DNA from: Latrodectus hesperus
Lineage: Eukaryota > Arthropoda > Arachnida > Araneae > Theridiidae
NCBI GenBank assembly: GCA_037975125.1
Contig: CM075857.1
Coordinates: 20,217,997-20,281,996, forward strand
Length of the DNA: 64,000 nucleotides
Direction of reading: 5' to 3'
Shown here in pieces: positions 46,555 through 59,649 of the stretch; the first letter of the stretch is position 1, and each line of letters opens with the position of its first letter. Position numbers and translations under genes: made by a program. The notes below the pieces were generated by a model that saw nothing but the letters and a program-made list of their open reading frames with translations, was not told the origin of the DNA and ran no database searches.

Positions 46555-46735
46555 CCATATTTTGATGTTCAACTAGGCCTTCGGATCAACAGTTCGTGGG
46601 TACGACACCCATCTCATACATAGATGTTTGTAGGGATTCAGAATTAATGTTCAAGTGTAGGTATTGGTCTAAATAAGCTTTTTGTGCAAAAGATGACCGT
46701 TAAGTAACAAAATAAACTGAAATTACTATTCTACA
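46555..46735 (+). mobile_element. SINE-like relic
   Basis: GTGGGTACGACACCCATC is a degenerate B box. GTGCAAAAGATGACCGTTAA and following bases match the tail of the 32.7-kb SINE. No head or TSD could be fixed. Confidence 0.35.
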
Positions 46736-46990
46736 GTGACTGGTATCGAACCGAAGGCACTCAACTATGAAGAGCGCTATACTATCTGTAGATATTGATG
46801 CGTCTTCAATGTTTCAAATATAAAATCAGTTAGATTTTTTATTAAGAAAATATTTGAATTATTTTATAACAAAAAGTATTATGACGCCCAATTAAATTTG
46901 CACCGCGAATTTATTACACATTATTTTCGTAACCAATTATTTATTATCTTCTAGGATTGCGTGGAACATAAATTAAATTCACACAAAATT

Positions 46991-47440
46991 TTATAAACGA
47001 AAAGACATTTCCAGCATTTTCAACAGTCCTATCATTTTTCCTTTTAAGAATAGAGAGGCGGTATTTTTATCTTCTGTTTTAAATCTCGTTTCGTTACCTA
47101 TGCAGCACCATCTCGTGGTCGTCGAAATCATTAAAAGAGCTATAAAATTCCAGGCCATGACGGATATAGTAATTAATATTCTCAGACATTCTCTATAGTA
47201 AAGTTCTCCTTGTTTGTGCTGACGCTCGAAGAATGCGATTTGAAAGCAGGCAGCAAATTCGACTACAAATCGGATTGACGACGCCATTTCAATACGATGT
47301 AATTAATTATGTGTGACGTAGGTGAAACTTTATCTGACGTCATGGATATTTTAAACCAATAAGAGTTGTAATAAAGTGGAGCATTCATGATCTAAACTGG
47401 AACGAAAGAAATAACCATTTTAGAGTTACACTTTATGGTT
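46991..47440. repeat. Dispersed repeat R, copy 2
   Basis: It matches both arms of copy 1 at 41290-42115 (see there). It carries a 98-codon minus-strand frame at 46991-47287, starting MASSIRFVVEFAACFQIAFF. The equivalent part of copy 1 has stops, so the frame is not conserved and probably not a gene. TGACGTCA (47335-47342) followed by ATGGATATTTTAAACCAAT is shared. The part 46991-47170 has no counterpart I can see in copy 1. Confidence 0.6.
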
Positions 47441-47444
47441 ACAA

Positions 47445-49170
47445 AAATGAAAAATTGAATTTTTCTAAGCATAAATTTTATGCTTACGTTTCAAAATTCA
47501 AACAAAACACTTTATGCAAATTATACTTCTGAATTTTATTTTGAATATGTTTATCAGTTTTATTACAATTTCTTAATTTTTTTCTTGGATAACTTCATTG
47601 TTATTTCATGAATAATGTTGCCAAAATTTTAATTTCTTCAAACAGAATGTAAAATTTTTTTGAATGCTGATAACTATAAGCAAAATTTAGTGAACAAAAA
47701 GTTTAATTGACATAAGTCTATAAAATACAGGAGATGTTAATTTAAAATATGAGAAAAAAATGTAATTTTTTAAGGAGATTTTTTTTCTGTTTTGTTAGTA
47801 TTTTCGAATATGACTGAGAAAGTTATTACGGTTTAAAAGCATAAAATTGTGCACACAATTTTAAAATATATATATAAAATCTACTAAATCATGAATTAAC
47901 ACCATCTGCATTATTACTTTTGTTATTTCTCATAATGAAATTTACGATAAAAACTTTAATTCTCAAAATCCTTACCGAAATGATTATTTTAAATATTTAT
48001 TAAATGTAATAAATATTAATTTTATATAAAATTAATAAGAAAAATATCGGACAACTCCTTGGATTTTATTAAAGATTTTCCGTGATTTATTATGTAGTCA
48101 ATTTGGAATTTGAATATATTAATTCTCCAAATAAAATAAAAATAATCTAATTGACCCTTTGGATACCTATTTATTTGAAAGATGTTTTCATTTGGAGCGT
48201 TATATATTTTTAAACATTAACTACCAGTAGATATTATGCAGGAGTTTTTTTTACTTAATATTATTCACAAAATTATAGACTCTTATTTAATAATGATACA
48301 ATTTTTAAAGTAATGAGAGAATATTGCATGAAAAAACTGTTTTATATAAATATATCTAAATTATATACATAAAATCCTTTTAGTATATGGCCACAGAATT
48401 CTTATTTTGGGATGAATTAAGAATAGCAATGCATGGAATGTGGAAGGAAATTTATAGTATGTTGGTCTGTGGCCAACTTAAAGCATGCTTGATTTCAAAT
48501 ACTTTGTAAGAAATATATACCATAATTAATGCTAATATGAATACTCTGTGAAATTGCTTCTGCTCCAATGCACATCATTTTGGAGCTCTTTTGTCTTCAT
48601 GAACAGAAGTATGATTCCTTTCCCCCATTTAAAATAGTGATCTGAGTTTAATCGATAGGGATATAAACAAAATTGTATATCATTAGATCCTCTTCCCATC
48701 TATCTATATATATACATTCTAACGATTTAATTTTTCAAGCCTGTATTTTTAAAGTAATATTTCCATCCACTGAAGTGAACATGTTTTCGATTTTGCCTTT
48801 ACGTCTCCGATCATAAATAAATTGGAACTTGGATGAAGGGAATCCCAACTTCAAGATTTAATAATTCTGAAATTAAAGGAAATTTATAAGGGTGCCATAC
48901 CACATTTGATTGGTTTTCATCTCATTTATATGCGCAACTTCATTTCTTGGTACAAAACAGCTTTTTGAACAGGGCCAAATACGCAGTAAATATCACTAAA
49001 CAATCATAACTATAGTGATTTCTACGAAAAACGTAACCATTCTTCGTTGTTTTCCACATGTTTTCTACTGAAAGACATTACTCGGGATTACTATTAGTTA
49101 TTAATGTAAATATTATTGTTCTTGGTTTGGTTTGTCGCTAAACGGTTATTTTCTGCATAACAGAGCTAAT
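47445..49170. other. AT-rich non-coding stretch
   Basis: No open frames of note, no terminal repeats and no tRNA-like boxes were seen. Confidence 0.6.
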
Positions 49171-49183
49171 TACATCGTAACCT

Positions 49184-49581
49184 GAGCTCCAATGGCTGAG
49201 TAGCTTCACGCAGCTTCACGTAAGCTCAACAAAGTGAAACATCATTTGCCGCGGGCAGTGGTTGGGAGGGTGACCACGGTGTACTCTCCTTCACTGGGTT
49301 GCGGGAACTCCATGGGTTGGGGACGTGTCCACGTTAATATGTGACGTCCAAAGTCCTTCCGCTGGTGTGGCGTGGATGTGGAGAGGAGGGTGACAGCTCA
49401 GGTGAGGCCTCGTCACCTGACCATGGTTCAAAATGACGAGGCAACTTAAAGAGAGTAAAATCGTACTTTCACCTTCGTAGTGCTCTGATCCAAACGAAAG
49501 ACGCTCTCTATTGACTTAATCCGCACTGCCAAAGGCATAGCGAGCTTGGCTTGTCTAAGTGTCATAAGCAATAACAACAAC
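49184..49581 (+). mobile_element. SINE-like element family S3 (copy 2), full length, 12-bp TSD
   Basis: ACATCGTAACCT occurs at 49172-49183 and 49582-49593. The 398-bp element starts GAGCTCCAATGGCTGAGTAG, with a degenerate tRNA A box (TGGCTGAGTAGC), and has the GC-rich body listed for copy 1. It ends with the LINE-like tail GAGCTTGGCTTGTCTAAGTG, TCATAAGCAATAACAACAACA. The tail is shared with the S6 SINE at 45190-45340, pointing to the LINE that mobilises both. Confidence 0.88.
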
Positions 49582-49707
49582 ACATCGTAACCTACTGCTT
49601 AAAGTGGATTCCAAACCCAAGATGGGACCACAGCCAACATCCATTTTGTAGGGCTCTCAACTTGGCCTTGGGCTCAAGAGCCTCATTTTGATGCAAGAAT
49701 GAATGCA

Positions 49708-49995
49708 TAGATAGCCGACCCGTGGTTGAGTGGTTAGCGTTTTTGACTCCTAAGCTGTTGGTCCCGGGTTCGAATTCCGGTGCGGGCATGGATGTTCCTT
49801 TCTTTCTCTCCCTGTGTTTCCTCGTCATTTCTGATGAGTTAATGAATGAATATGGCCAACCATAAAAAGGTTTGTAATGGAGTGACGTGGGCTTCACTTG
49901 GTCATTGACTTGGTTCCCAGGTGGTAATGATAAATGAGTAGCCATTTCCGGCCTTGTGGTGAAGGGATAGTCACCTAAAGTGCTCACCATTTTGA
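49708..49995 (+). mobile_element. tRNA-headed SINE, family S1 (copy 2)
   Basis: The head is TAGATAGCCGACCCGTGGTT with A box TGGTTGAGTGGTTAGCG (about 49723) and B box GGGTTCGAATTCCGG (about 49766). The body matches 23140-23427 in inverse orientation. Flanks AAGAATGAATGCA (49695-49707) and AAAAATGAATACA (49996-50008) are an 11-of-13 matching target duplication. The long minus-strand frame over it is a shadow. Confidence 0.88.
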
Positions 49996-50099
49996 AAAAA
50001 TGAATACACAATGTGTATGCAAATCTTAAATATATTTAAAGCGGTTAGTTTGTGCTTCTACGTTTCCATAAAATGAGACAAACCAACCTCCTTCAACAA

Positions 50100-50651
50100 T
50101 CAAATAATACATTTATTTAATAATGTCCTTACAAATAATCTACGAAATGATGAGACACCCTTCATATGGTTTGACAAGGAGATGAAACGATGATAATAGG
50201 TCGATACAAGGTCCGGAGAATACGGTGAATGCTGAAGGACTTCCCATTTGAGCTCTTGGAGTGCGGCTTTGACGACTTGAGCAACATGGGGTCTGGCGTT
50301 TCTGTTAAAGGAGTATGGTTTGACCATGTCGCGATCAGGTCTTTTCAGTCGAATAGCCTCATTCACGCGGTGTAGCTGGGGGAGAATGTAGAACTGCTTG
50401 TTGACTGTGGCATTCTTTTCGAGCATTTCCTAGTGTACCAAGAGGTCCTTAAAAACTGGCGCAACAACTTTTTTGACACCAGAGCAGGCGATTTTTGGCG
50501 GAGCGGCATCCACAAATGGGTCGAGAGGTGGGAAGAGGTTGTAAACAGCAATGGCGAATATATAATTGATTAACTTATTGATATAATTATTGCTTTTTGT
50601 TTAAATAAAAGTCTTTGGTAAAAACGCTACGAACTTATTCCCCAACCTAAT
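50100..50651 (-). mobile_element. mariner-family transposon remnant with decayed transposase
   Basis: On the minus strand the element begins at 50651 with TTAGGTTGGGGAATAAGTTC, GTAGCGTTTTT, a mariner-style terminus next to TA. The coding remnant includes QLHRVNEAIRLKRPDRDMVK, then NARPHVAQVVKAALQELKWE and VLQHSPYSPDLVSTYYHRF. These match the mariner region around the second and third catalytic Asp. Here the Asp of DNARPH is replaced (NRNARPH), and the Asp of the usual DLAPSDYH is Tyr (STYYH). The whole is about 550 bp, under half the usual 1.3 kb. The far (3') terminal repeat was not found. Confidence 0.82.
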
Positions 50652-50659
50652 ACTGATTC

Positions 50660-53600
50660 AGTTTACGCATCTTTTACACAAACAGTACCTCTGGCTCTGG
50701 GACAGTTGACATTCGTTCACTTAATTATTAAAACGTTATTATTGCTTATCGGGCTTATTTTATTTGAGATAGCGCCACTGACAATTACCTATTCATATTT
50801 ATTAACATTGAATTTTTGTATGGTTGAAACTAATTTATTAATTGCTCTTTGACGACTGCGTCAATTTAAAGCGCATCTCTATGCATATAGGTACACTAAA
50901 TATAGAATTTCAGTATTTCTAAGCCTTTGAAGAAAATAAACTTCAATATATATTTCTTTTTCAGCGAAAAAAAGTCATTGCAAGAGATAAAATAAAAATG
51001 CGATTATGCTTTTCAGTTTTAATAAAAATAAATGAAATCCACCAAAATGACGCGTTTTAAAAACATAATTAAATACTCAATTAACTAATCTTTAAACATC
51101 AAGAACAGTTGTTAATTAAGAAAATTGCATTTAATCGATAGCTATTAGAAAGCTTAAACTTAAAACTTTGATTTAAAAGAAGGTTGAATATCGATGTCGA
51201 ATATAAATTATTCTAGAAAAAAGAGTAACAAAATATTATAGTAAAATTGGTTATATAAATTGATACCTTAAATGTCTTTTCATATTTTTAACTACTTTTA
51301 TTTTTGTACTTAATTTATTATTTATATTAAAGCATAAATGGAAGAAGAAAAATCAAAAGTATCTATAGAGAAATCGCGTACTCTGTAAAATAATTCTTAT
51401 TCAACAAAAAAAAAACTTTGTTATATTTTCTATTAGAATTAAAAGTTCTTCATTTTTTGTCAGTAATATCAATAAGATTACCAATTATTATAAATATTAA
51501 AGAGGTTTATTATTTACAATGTTTTGCTAATTTTATACATATTTCAATAATAATTTATTAAATGTTATTGAATTTATGTGTGTGATCTTATTTATAAAAA
51601 TTTAGTTTATTCAGAACAGTAATCAGACACAAAATTGGGGAACATTGTACAATTTAAACAAATTAAATATCTGAATGTTTAAAATTCCTAATTTAAAAAT
51701 ACAAATACATTTAATTCTATAAAACAAAGGTATTGAATATAAAACAATTCCACAGATAAATATGAATCAATATTTATTATACTCCTCACTATAAATGTAA
51801 TTAGAAGTGCTGCCATCTATCATTCTTTATTTCAACTATTTTTTCAAGGAAATTTTCTGCGATACATGTTTTTTGCACACAAAAAAAGTATTTCTACAAA
51901 AATTAATCCTAACAAAATTCTTCAAAGTAATAACTGATTCTTTCATATAAAATATTTAAACTAATTTATTTAGATACTAATTAAAATAGATGCAGTAATA
52001 AAAAAGTGGAATGTTTAAATAGGGATACGGAGGTAAATTTGATTCAAAAGCATGAGAACGGCGAATACAAAGACAAAGACTAAGAAGAGAATGGAAAATT
52101 GAATAGAGAAATGGTAGAAATATTTATGTCTGAACTTTCAAATGTGTTTGCGAAATAATAGCTATACAATTCGATAAAATATTGTGTGATTTAAAAAGCA
52201 AATTATGAAATAATTTTTTTTGACAAGAGATGTGTCACAACTTTTTGAATGAAAATTTATTTAAATAATTTTTTTTAAAGATTAAAGAACCTATTTCAGG
52301 CAATTTTGCATTTATAATTAATTTGAATTCTATTCACTTATTTTACAAAAATAAAGCACAAATATTTAAAATGTTGCATTCCCTTTTATACTTACAAATA
52401 AGCGATTATTGTAAAACCGTACGAAAATAAGCACTATTTCTTTCATATACTTAATATCAAGTAAAATTATTCCTTAAATACTTCATATAATACATAATTA
52501 TGAAAGAGTATTAGTGTTAGTATGAGTTAATATCCTTTTAAATATTACAAATAGATGATAATTTTATTTAGTTTGTGACCTTCAAATATTCTAAAATCAG
52601 AACTGTAACAAAACTAGGTGGAATTTAATTAAAAAAAAACAACATTTGTAAACTTTTCTGCAATTTTTATTTATTCTGAGAAAAGAAATTCATCAATCCT
52701 TGGGCAAAGTACTACTTAAATCTGATAATGTATTAACTTCTTTTAAAAATTACTACTTATTTTTCTTTTCTTATTCTTTCACTTTTTAAGCAAAGGTTCA
52801 ATGTATGCATTACTTCTCGTAAACTTAACATTATATTATATTATGGTTGTTATTTCCCTCTATTTTTAGAGAATGAAAGTAATATTACTTTAAGTACGAT
52901 ATGCATAAGGTTTTAAATTGAAACAAATAAATTTTTTTACAAAAAGAAAATAATAAAATATACGTTAAAAATTTCAGAAAAATTTAAATAATACCGAAGA
53001 TACTGTTTAGATTTTAATATTACATTTTATCAATTTATCAATCATGATATTTGAAATTTAAAATATTTAAATAGATTAAATATATAACGGATAATAAAAT
53101 AATATACGCAAGTATATATATGATTACCTTTAATCCGATTGCTAGTAAAAATTAAAAAAATGCCTGCCGTCTATTTATCGTCTTCATTTTTATCAATAAA
53201 AGTTGGAATCAATTTATAACTAATCTAATCGTTTTAAAAGAAAATATTGCTCGTTTTTTAAATAAAAATAATTTTTTTATTATAGCAATATGTAAAATGT
53301 TATTAAGCATAGCATGCATTAAGAGAAATCAAGTTTGTACTTCTATTATTTTTATTTTTGTTAAACATCGCTTAAAGCGTTACTCCGTTACAGAAAATGT
53401 AATACACACAATTCTGTGTTTCTATTTTTTTTTTTTATATAATATTCCATTGTTTTCTGATCAAGTCCAGGCAAAACGTAAATCCGTCTTCTCCTAAGAT
53501 GTTTATGCGATATTTAAGCCTTTTGTACACGATTTAGGTTAATAAATTCAAATAAACATAAAATAAATATACTATTAGTAATAAGAAATAAAAGTATTAT

Positions 53601-54670
53601 TTTTGATTTTAGAATTTTAAATTTTGGAGTTATGCTTTTAATTTCTGAATTTAGAATTTTAGCTTTACCAATATAGACAAACACAAAGTATATACAATGC
53701 ATTTTCAAATGAATAAATTAATAGCTTTCAAAATTATTTTATGTACTTACTTCCCCATGAAAGCGATTAATTTTGAATGTGTTAGATATTAAAACAATAA
53801 AAAAATGTTAATCGCATCAGTGACAAGAAAATTAAGCTAAATTTAAAAAAAAGAAAAAAAAGACGAAATTATAATTTTTTATACAACATTTAAAATAAAT
53901 AAAATAAGGATTATTTTTACTTACTTGTAATATTGGTTGAACGAATTTTAGAATTAGGCTATCTTAATAAAGATAGTAATTGAACTGCGAACCATAGTAA
54001 ACCTTCAAAATTTAAACTAGTAGCAAGTTATGAAACGCAAATGAAAAGACACAGTGTGGAAATTTAAAAGAGACATTATAGTATAATCATGTATATTACC
54101 TCCTATATTTCACTTATTCCCAACAAAACTATTTTTGATGAGTAATTAAAATTTTAGCTTCTTTTAGCATTAAGCAATAAAAAAGTAAATTAATTTTTAA
54201 AGCAATAAAAATTTATTACCATAATGACGTATTTATTTTTTCTCATGAAATACAAAACTGAACCTGTAATTATAACTAACAGTATATTTTCAGCTAAAAC
54301 TCTTCTTTTATAAACCTAATATCTAGCAGAAAACTTACATGCAATAGGGGATAATTTTCTTTCATAATATTACAATAAAAATTCTATTTACTAAAATGTA
54401 CGTTAGAAATGAATAGCAATAAAAAATATATTAGGATAGAATCATAAATTATAAATTTGAAACAAAATATTCGAAATTTTCTTTTGCTTGTATATCATTG
54501 TTTCGTATTTTTCTTACGTTGTTTAATTTAGAAAAGAAATTTAACATATTAGACAACGAAAACTAATATTATTGCTGATAATTTTAGTAATAATAAAATA
54601 ATATTTCAGTCTTTACAGGTACACAAATATGAAAACTGTAGATAAGTTATTTTTTTCTCTTTTATACTTA
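50660..54670. other. AT-rich non-coding stretch
   Basis: Four kilobases with no recognised element or coding exon. Frames at 53297-53497 (+) and 53514-53708 (-) are low-complexity and unsupported. Confidence 0.6.
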
Positions 54671-54675
54671 TTCTA

Positions 54676-54800
54676 TCCCTCGACAGCCTATGACAGGCTT
54701 GACACAATTTTTAGTGACTCTCTACAAAGTTAAGTACTTTTAATGATACAAAATACTTTATCAATATGCATAAACATTACACATTTTACAGCGTCATATT
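54676..54800 (+). repeat. Diverged copy of the 55.4-kb repeat
   Basis: GACAGCCTATGACAGGCTTG, CTACAAAGTTAAGTACTTTTAA and TACACATTTTACA follow the same order as in the 55405-55745 array. Confidence 0.55.
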
Positions 54801-55404
54801 ATGTTTTCTTAATAATCCCTGTCCTATTTTAAACACTGATATTTTAAAAATTAAAAAAATAATCATAATCTAAAGCAAACTTGGTACAACATTGAGGTGG
54901 ATTTAATCCAACAAAAACTATAAATCTGGAAAAAATTTGAGCAAATATGCTATTAACGATACGTCAAATGAAATTTTAATGTACTATAAGAAAAGAATTT
55001 TTAATTTATTTAATTATCATCTTTTGAAAATTTAAGAATTAAAAACTAATTTGATGAAACATAGCTTGTAAAATGAACTAAGTCATAAAGTTGCAAGTAT
55101 TCTAGCGGTAAAAAGCTACTGATTCATTCTAAACATAAATTTATTAAGGCTTACACAAAAACTGACTATATTTTATTTCGATAAAAATAAAACGTTTCTT
55201 TTTTTAAGAAATAGTTTTTTGAAATCATAAAAAGGAAATATTGTGAATAAGAATACGCATATAAAAGTGTTGCAAAAATAATTTTTAAATTTAATTTTTA
55301 GTCCCAGATTGAAGTACAAATGCTATTCTAGCATCACGCTCGGGAATCACATTGCAAAGCATTATTGACAAATATAGTTGAACTGGCTTTTTCCAGGGTA
55401 ATAT

Positions 55405-55745
55405 TTGTTAAAAGGATTGTGTTCATTTATACACTATTAACATTTCTTGTATATGTTATAACAGACATCAGCAGCCTATGACATGCAAGCCAAATCTGGC
55501 ACGTGACAAAATTTTCAGAAACACTCTTCAAAGTTCAGTACTTTTAATAATACAAAATTATTGTATAAATACTGTTAAAAGAATTATGACCTTTTATGTA
55601 TTTGTTAAAGGGATTATGCCTATTCAAACATTATTAACATATTTTGTACATTTTACAACAGATTTCAGCACTACGACATGCGTGCCACATTTGGCACGTG
55701 ACTCAAATTTCAGGACATTCTGCAAAGTTTAGTAAATTAATAACT
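55405..55745 (+). repeat. Direct tandem duplication, ~195-bp unit, diverged
   Basis: Unit 1 (55405-55598) and unit 2 (55600-55745) share TTTGTTAAAGGGATTATG/TTTGTTAAAAGGATTGTG, ACTATTAACAT/ATTATTAACAT, CAGACATCAGCAGCCTATGA/CAGATTTCAGCACTACGAC, TGGCACGTGAC and CTGCAAAGTTTAGTA/CTTCAAAGTTCAGTA. Two open frames of 66-84 codons run through it but change between units, so they are not convincing as genes. Confidence 0.65.
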
Positions 55746-55859
55746 TTAAATGAACAGTTAATCTACAGTAAAAGTCTAAATATAGATATTCTTGTGATTT
55801 TTATATTCTATCTCTGCTTTGCTATATTAATTGAATTGTTTTAAATATACCTCAATCAT

Positions 55860-58400
55860 AGTAGATATCTTCAATCATATTGGTAAATTAGTGTAGTAAC
55901 CCCCGCTGCAATTCTGATGAATTTTGCGTTTCAACTTCCAGTAATAAAAGAAAAAAAAAGATGGATTTTGAAATTAAATATCAGACGATAAGGGCCTTGC
56001 AAAATTTACAAGCAAAGAAATAGTACTGAAGACAAAAAAATCTGCCCACAATATAACTTTAGAGTTGCGGAATGTTTTACCCAGATTATAGTGCGACTGA
56101 CAAATTTTAAAAAGGTTAAAATTCGAATTATTACAAACTTCAGGAATTCCTTTGATTCTTGGACAGATGACAATGAAAACACTATTTTACGTCTCAGAAG
56201 TAAAATATTTGTCGGTATCAAAGCAAAATGCTCAAAACTCTTAGCAATTTACGGAATGAAATTAAATTAATTTTAGAATCAAAAGCCAAACTAAATTTCA
56301 GTTTTGAATCTTGTATATGATAAATCGTTGAATTGATATCATTGAATTTTACTTTAACAACCCATCCTTAACAATAAAATTTATCTTACACATTTTACTG
56401 TTTTAGAAGATTGGTAATTAAATACAAATAAATCATTTGCACTAAATTACCAAAAGTGATAATTTAATACAGATATTTTAATTATTGATAAATAAAATAA
56501 AATGTATAAAATGAAAAATAAATGTAAATAAAATGAATATTGAATGGTTAATAACAGACTTTTATCCACATATTCTTGGTAAATATATGTAGCATTCGCT
56601 TTTATAATGACGATTTAGATTACATAATAATTCTCTACATTATTCCATAATCGTTTGATTCAAATATACTATAATTATTAAACTAATTTCAACGCCAGTT
56701 TTTAAAATTTCTTTTACTCTCATTAAAGTTAAATTCTCAAATTATTTAATCACTTAAAATTACATGATTTACTTCATAAATTAAACAATAGAATATTTTG
56801 AAAACCATAGAACATTTTGAATAAATATTTGCTTTCATTTTTACGAATAAAGAGAGGCAATTTCAAGGTGATTGCATAACTTACTCTGTATGGCAGAAGC
56901 TTCTTACATTAGACTAAAAGTGTCTAATGTAAGAAGCACACCAGGTCAATACATGATCAGAATGTTTTGAATATTTAATATCTTCGGCCCTTAGAAAAGT
57001 ATGTGAGGAAAGACTGACGACAATAGTTATATTATGTTGTATTTGTGCTAAAAAATAGTAAAAAAACAATTCCGATATTTATTAGTCACGCGCGGGTTAG
57101 GAGTAAATATATGCTATGATATATCCATTAAAATAGCGAGACAATATTATGTGCTCAAATAGAAAAAGCCAATACTAAATTTTTCTTTAATTTTTTTAAT
57201 GTAAAGAAAATTCGACCTATCATTGATTGCAATTTACGAATTTAACAACTGGAAAAAAGAAAGCTTTGGATTAAATACAACATTTCATTGTTAAGAATCC
57301 AAAATTTATGTTTTTATATTGGTTTATTATTCAATTTGTACTTAAGACGAAAGAAAAATAATTTTATTATTAGTTAATTTATTCTTAAAATTATTTATGA
57401 ATATATATATATATATACATATATACTATTATTTTATTTAGTATACTATTATTAACTTTATAACTATAATAGTATGCATTATATCCGAGTGTTAAAAATA
57501 TTCTCATATTTCTCAAAAGCTTTTAAAATATTTTACTAAAATGAAATGTGAGATAATTATTATTTCTTCTAAATGAAAGGTTATTACGTTAATATAAAAT
57601 TTAATTCTTAACATAATTCTATAGTATTTAAATCTTTTTGCAGTTATATACATTTAATTCTACAGAAAAGAATTAATTCTCTAGAGAAACGGTTGTTAAG
57701 TTATAATAACGATAATAATAGTAATCATATATATAATATAGTCTGCGCGCGTTTTATAGGTAATATATATCTTTACAGGTTTCATCTGTAATATATGCAG
57801 ACTTCACTTGTAGTATTTTTTTGATAAATAAATTATTGATAAATTTTACAGTTTATTTTATCTTATTGTGACTGTAGATATTATATTTTTTAAAGAGAGA
57901 AAAAGAACAAAAAATAAAATAAAAATTACCTCATAAATTTAAAGTTAAATATTATTATTTCTTTTGCAAAAGAAAAATTATCTTTTTGCCTTATGAAAAG
58001 AAGATTTTTCAAGATCATACTTTCTTTTATCCAACAATTATTACATACCATTCATTATTTTTGTTTGAGAAACAATGTTAGGTTTATGGAACGTGTCATT
58101 TTAATGAATTTTAAAACATTTTAAAGAAAATTGCTAAAAATAGTCGCTTTTTTTATACTATATCTTGTAGTGACCTTTATCCGTTGAACGAAATAAATAT
58201 ATATTAAAGTTTATTTTCTTCTCAAATGTTAAAAAAAAAAAAAACCGAAATTCTTCATGGGGTATACCTATCTTTACTGACATGCGTCAAATAGAGATGG
58301 TTATAATAAAATCTTTAGCACATTAGCATAAAGCCAGCAAAAATTACAAAAATAAATATGAATACGAGATTGTCAGTATCATTATATTTCTTGAAATAAG
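55860..58400. other. AT-rich non-coding stretch
   Basis: Includes (TA)n near 57402-57416 and the hairpin listed separately. A 71-codon minus frame at 56006-56221 has no support. Confidence 0.55.
56899..56937. repeat. Perfect 16-bp inverted repeat, 7-base loop
   Basis: GCTTCTTACATTAGAC (56899-56914) and GTCTAATGTAAGAAGC (56922-56937) are exact reverse complements around TAAAAGT. Confidence 0.9.
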
Positions 58401-58408
58401 TTCGATAA

Positions 58409-58575
58409 ACAACATGATGCACATTCGTATTGATGGGTATATAAGATATCTCCTATTTTCACTTATTTACTTGTAGTATCTGCTTTCGGAATGATTGCTA
58501 TTTATCTTTAAATATATGAACTCGTTCTTGTGATAAATTGATGCGCGTTCGTATAGATGGTTGTTATATAAGAAA
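58409..58575. repeat. Short direct duplication
   Basis: GATGCACATTCGTATTGATG plus GGTATATAAGA (about 58419-58450) recurs as GATGCGCGTTCGTATAGATG plus GTTGTTATATAAGA (about 58540-58571), spaced about 120 bp. Confidence 0.55.
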
Positions 58576-58861
58576 CATTCATAAATCTAACGTAAATTTT
58601 TTTTATAAATGTTGTGTGTGTGCTTGAAAATGTTTGGTGATTTCTGTTATTTTTAATCCTTTCGCGGCATCACGAGAGTGGTTTTTTACGATTACTTGTA
58701 TAGATGTCGTCCAGTGGGTGAGCTGTTGTTTTGTTACCATGGCTGTGGTTTTTTGAAATTTTAAAGATTTCATAGAGCAGAAGATTCTCAAGATAGTCAG
58801 TCATCCCCAAAGATATCATTCCTCGTAGAAGATAATGCGACAATGACACTGTTTGACGTAC

Positions 58862-58958
58862 CTCTGTTGCTATCAGAGAGCATGTTGGTCTTTGATTTAA
58901 GCAGGTTTCATACCCATAATCTTCCAACCACGAGCACGGTGCATATGGTGACGTAGTC
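58862..58958 (-). CDS. Candidate internal coding exon, 97 bp, cysteine-containing
   Basis: The minus-strand acceptor ATAATTTTTTCAAATAG ends at 58959. GCAACAGAG followed by GTACGT gives the donor at 58861-58860. The frame TTSPYAPCSWLEDYGYETCL, NQRPTCSLIATE is open across the exon, with phase 2 in and 0 out. Three Cys, Trp, aromatic residues and little low-complexity sequence suggest an extracellular module. The exon is GC-richer than the flanks. The open frame happens to continue into both introns, so the boundaries rest on the splice motifs. The protein is not recognised. Confidence 0.43.
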
Positions 58959-59649
58959 CTATTTGAAAAAATTATAAGTACCATAAGCTTGATAAACTCA
59001 TATGTTGAATTTTATTTTCTTATCTGGAATCTTTATTAAGTTTCGAATCAATCAATGTTTCATGGAAATTCGAGTATCCTTCTTATGGACATAGATTACG
59101 GATAAAATTATGGATAGATGATTTGAACCATTATCTATGCATAATTGTTTTTATTCTTAAGTGTTCTATACAATTTTTATTTTTATTCACTGGTATTAGG
59201 AATTGAAAGGATATAAGTTTTTTTATGTTTCTCTGAAAACAACTGTACATGGAAAATCTTTTTCTTTTCCCATATATCGGAATTTTTATGTAACATACTG
59301 TCTGTGTGTGTGTGAACTTTTAAGCACAAATAAAAATTTACATATTCAATTAGTGGCAAATATATGCTTTTTGAAATAAAAAAAGACAAAATTTCTTACA
59401 ACAAAATGCATTTACTTGTAGAAACATTTTAAAATTTAAATAATTTAAGCAAGAAATAACGAAACGTTTCAAAAACTATTTACTCTTTTTAGGATTTAAT
59501 AACAAAATGGCTATCAATACTGTTTCACTTAAGCTCGTTACAATTTGTTCTATTTTACTTCTATTCACACAAAACATTATATCGGAAACAGAATAATAGC
59601 TATAGAAATCGTGTTGGAACTTAATAAAGACTCTTTCCTTCAATTCCAG

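Noticed and set aside
46991..47287. 98-codon minus-strand frame as a gene
   Set aside because: Sits in dispersed repeat R; the equivalent region of the other copy is interrupted by stops.
49711..49790. Functional tRNA gene
   Set aside because: A and B boxes are present but the acceptor stem does not pair and the same unit recurs at 23.4 kb with a SINE body.
49592..50011. 139-codon minus-strand frame
   Set aside because: Covers the S1 SINE antisense; its protein is the translation of the tRNA-like head and body.
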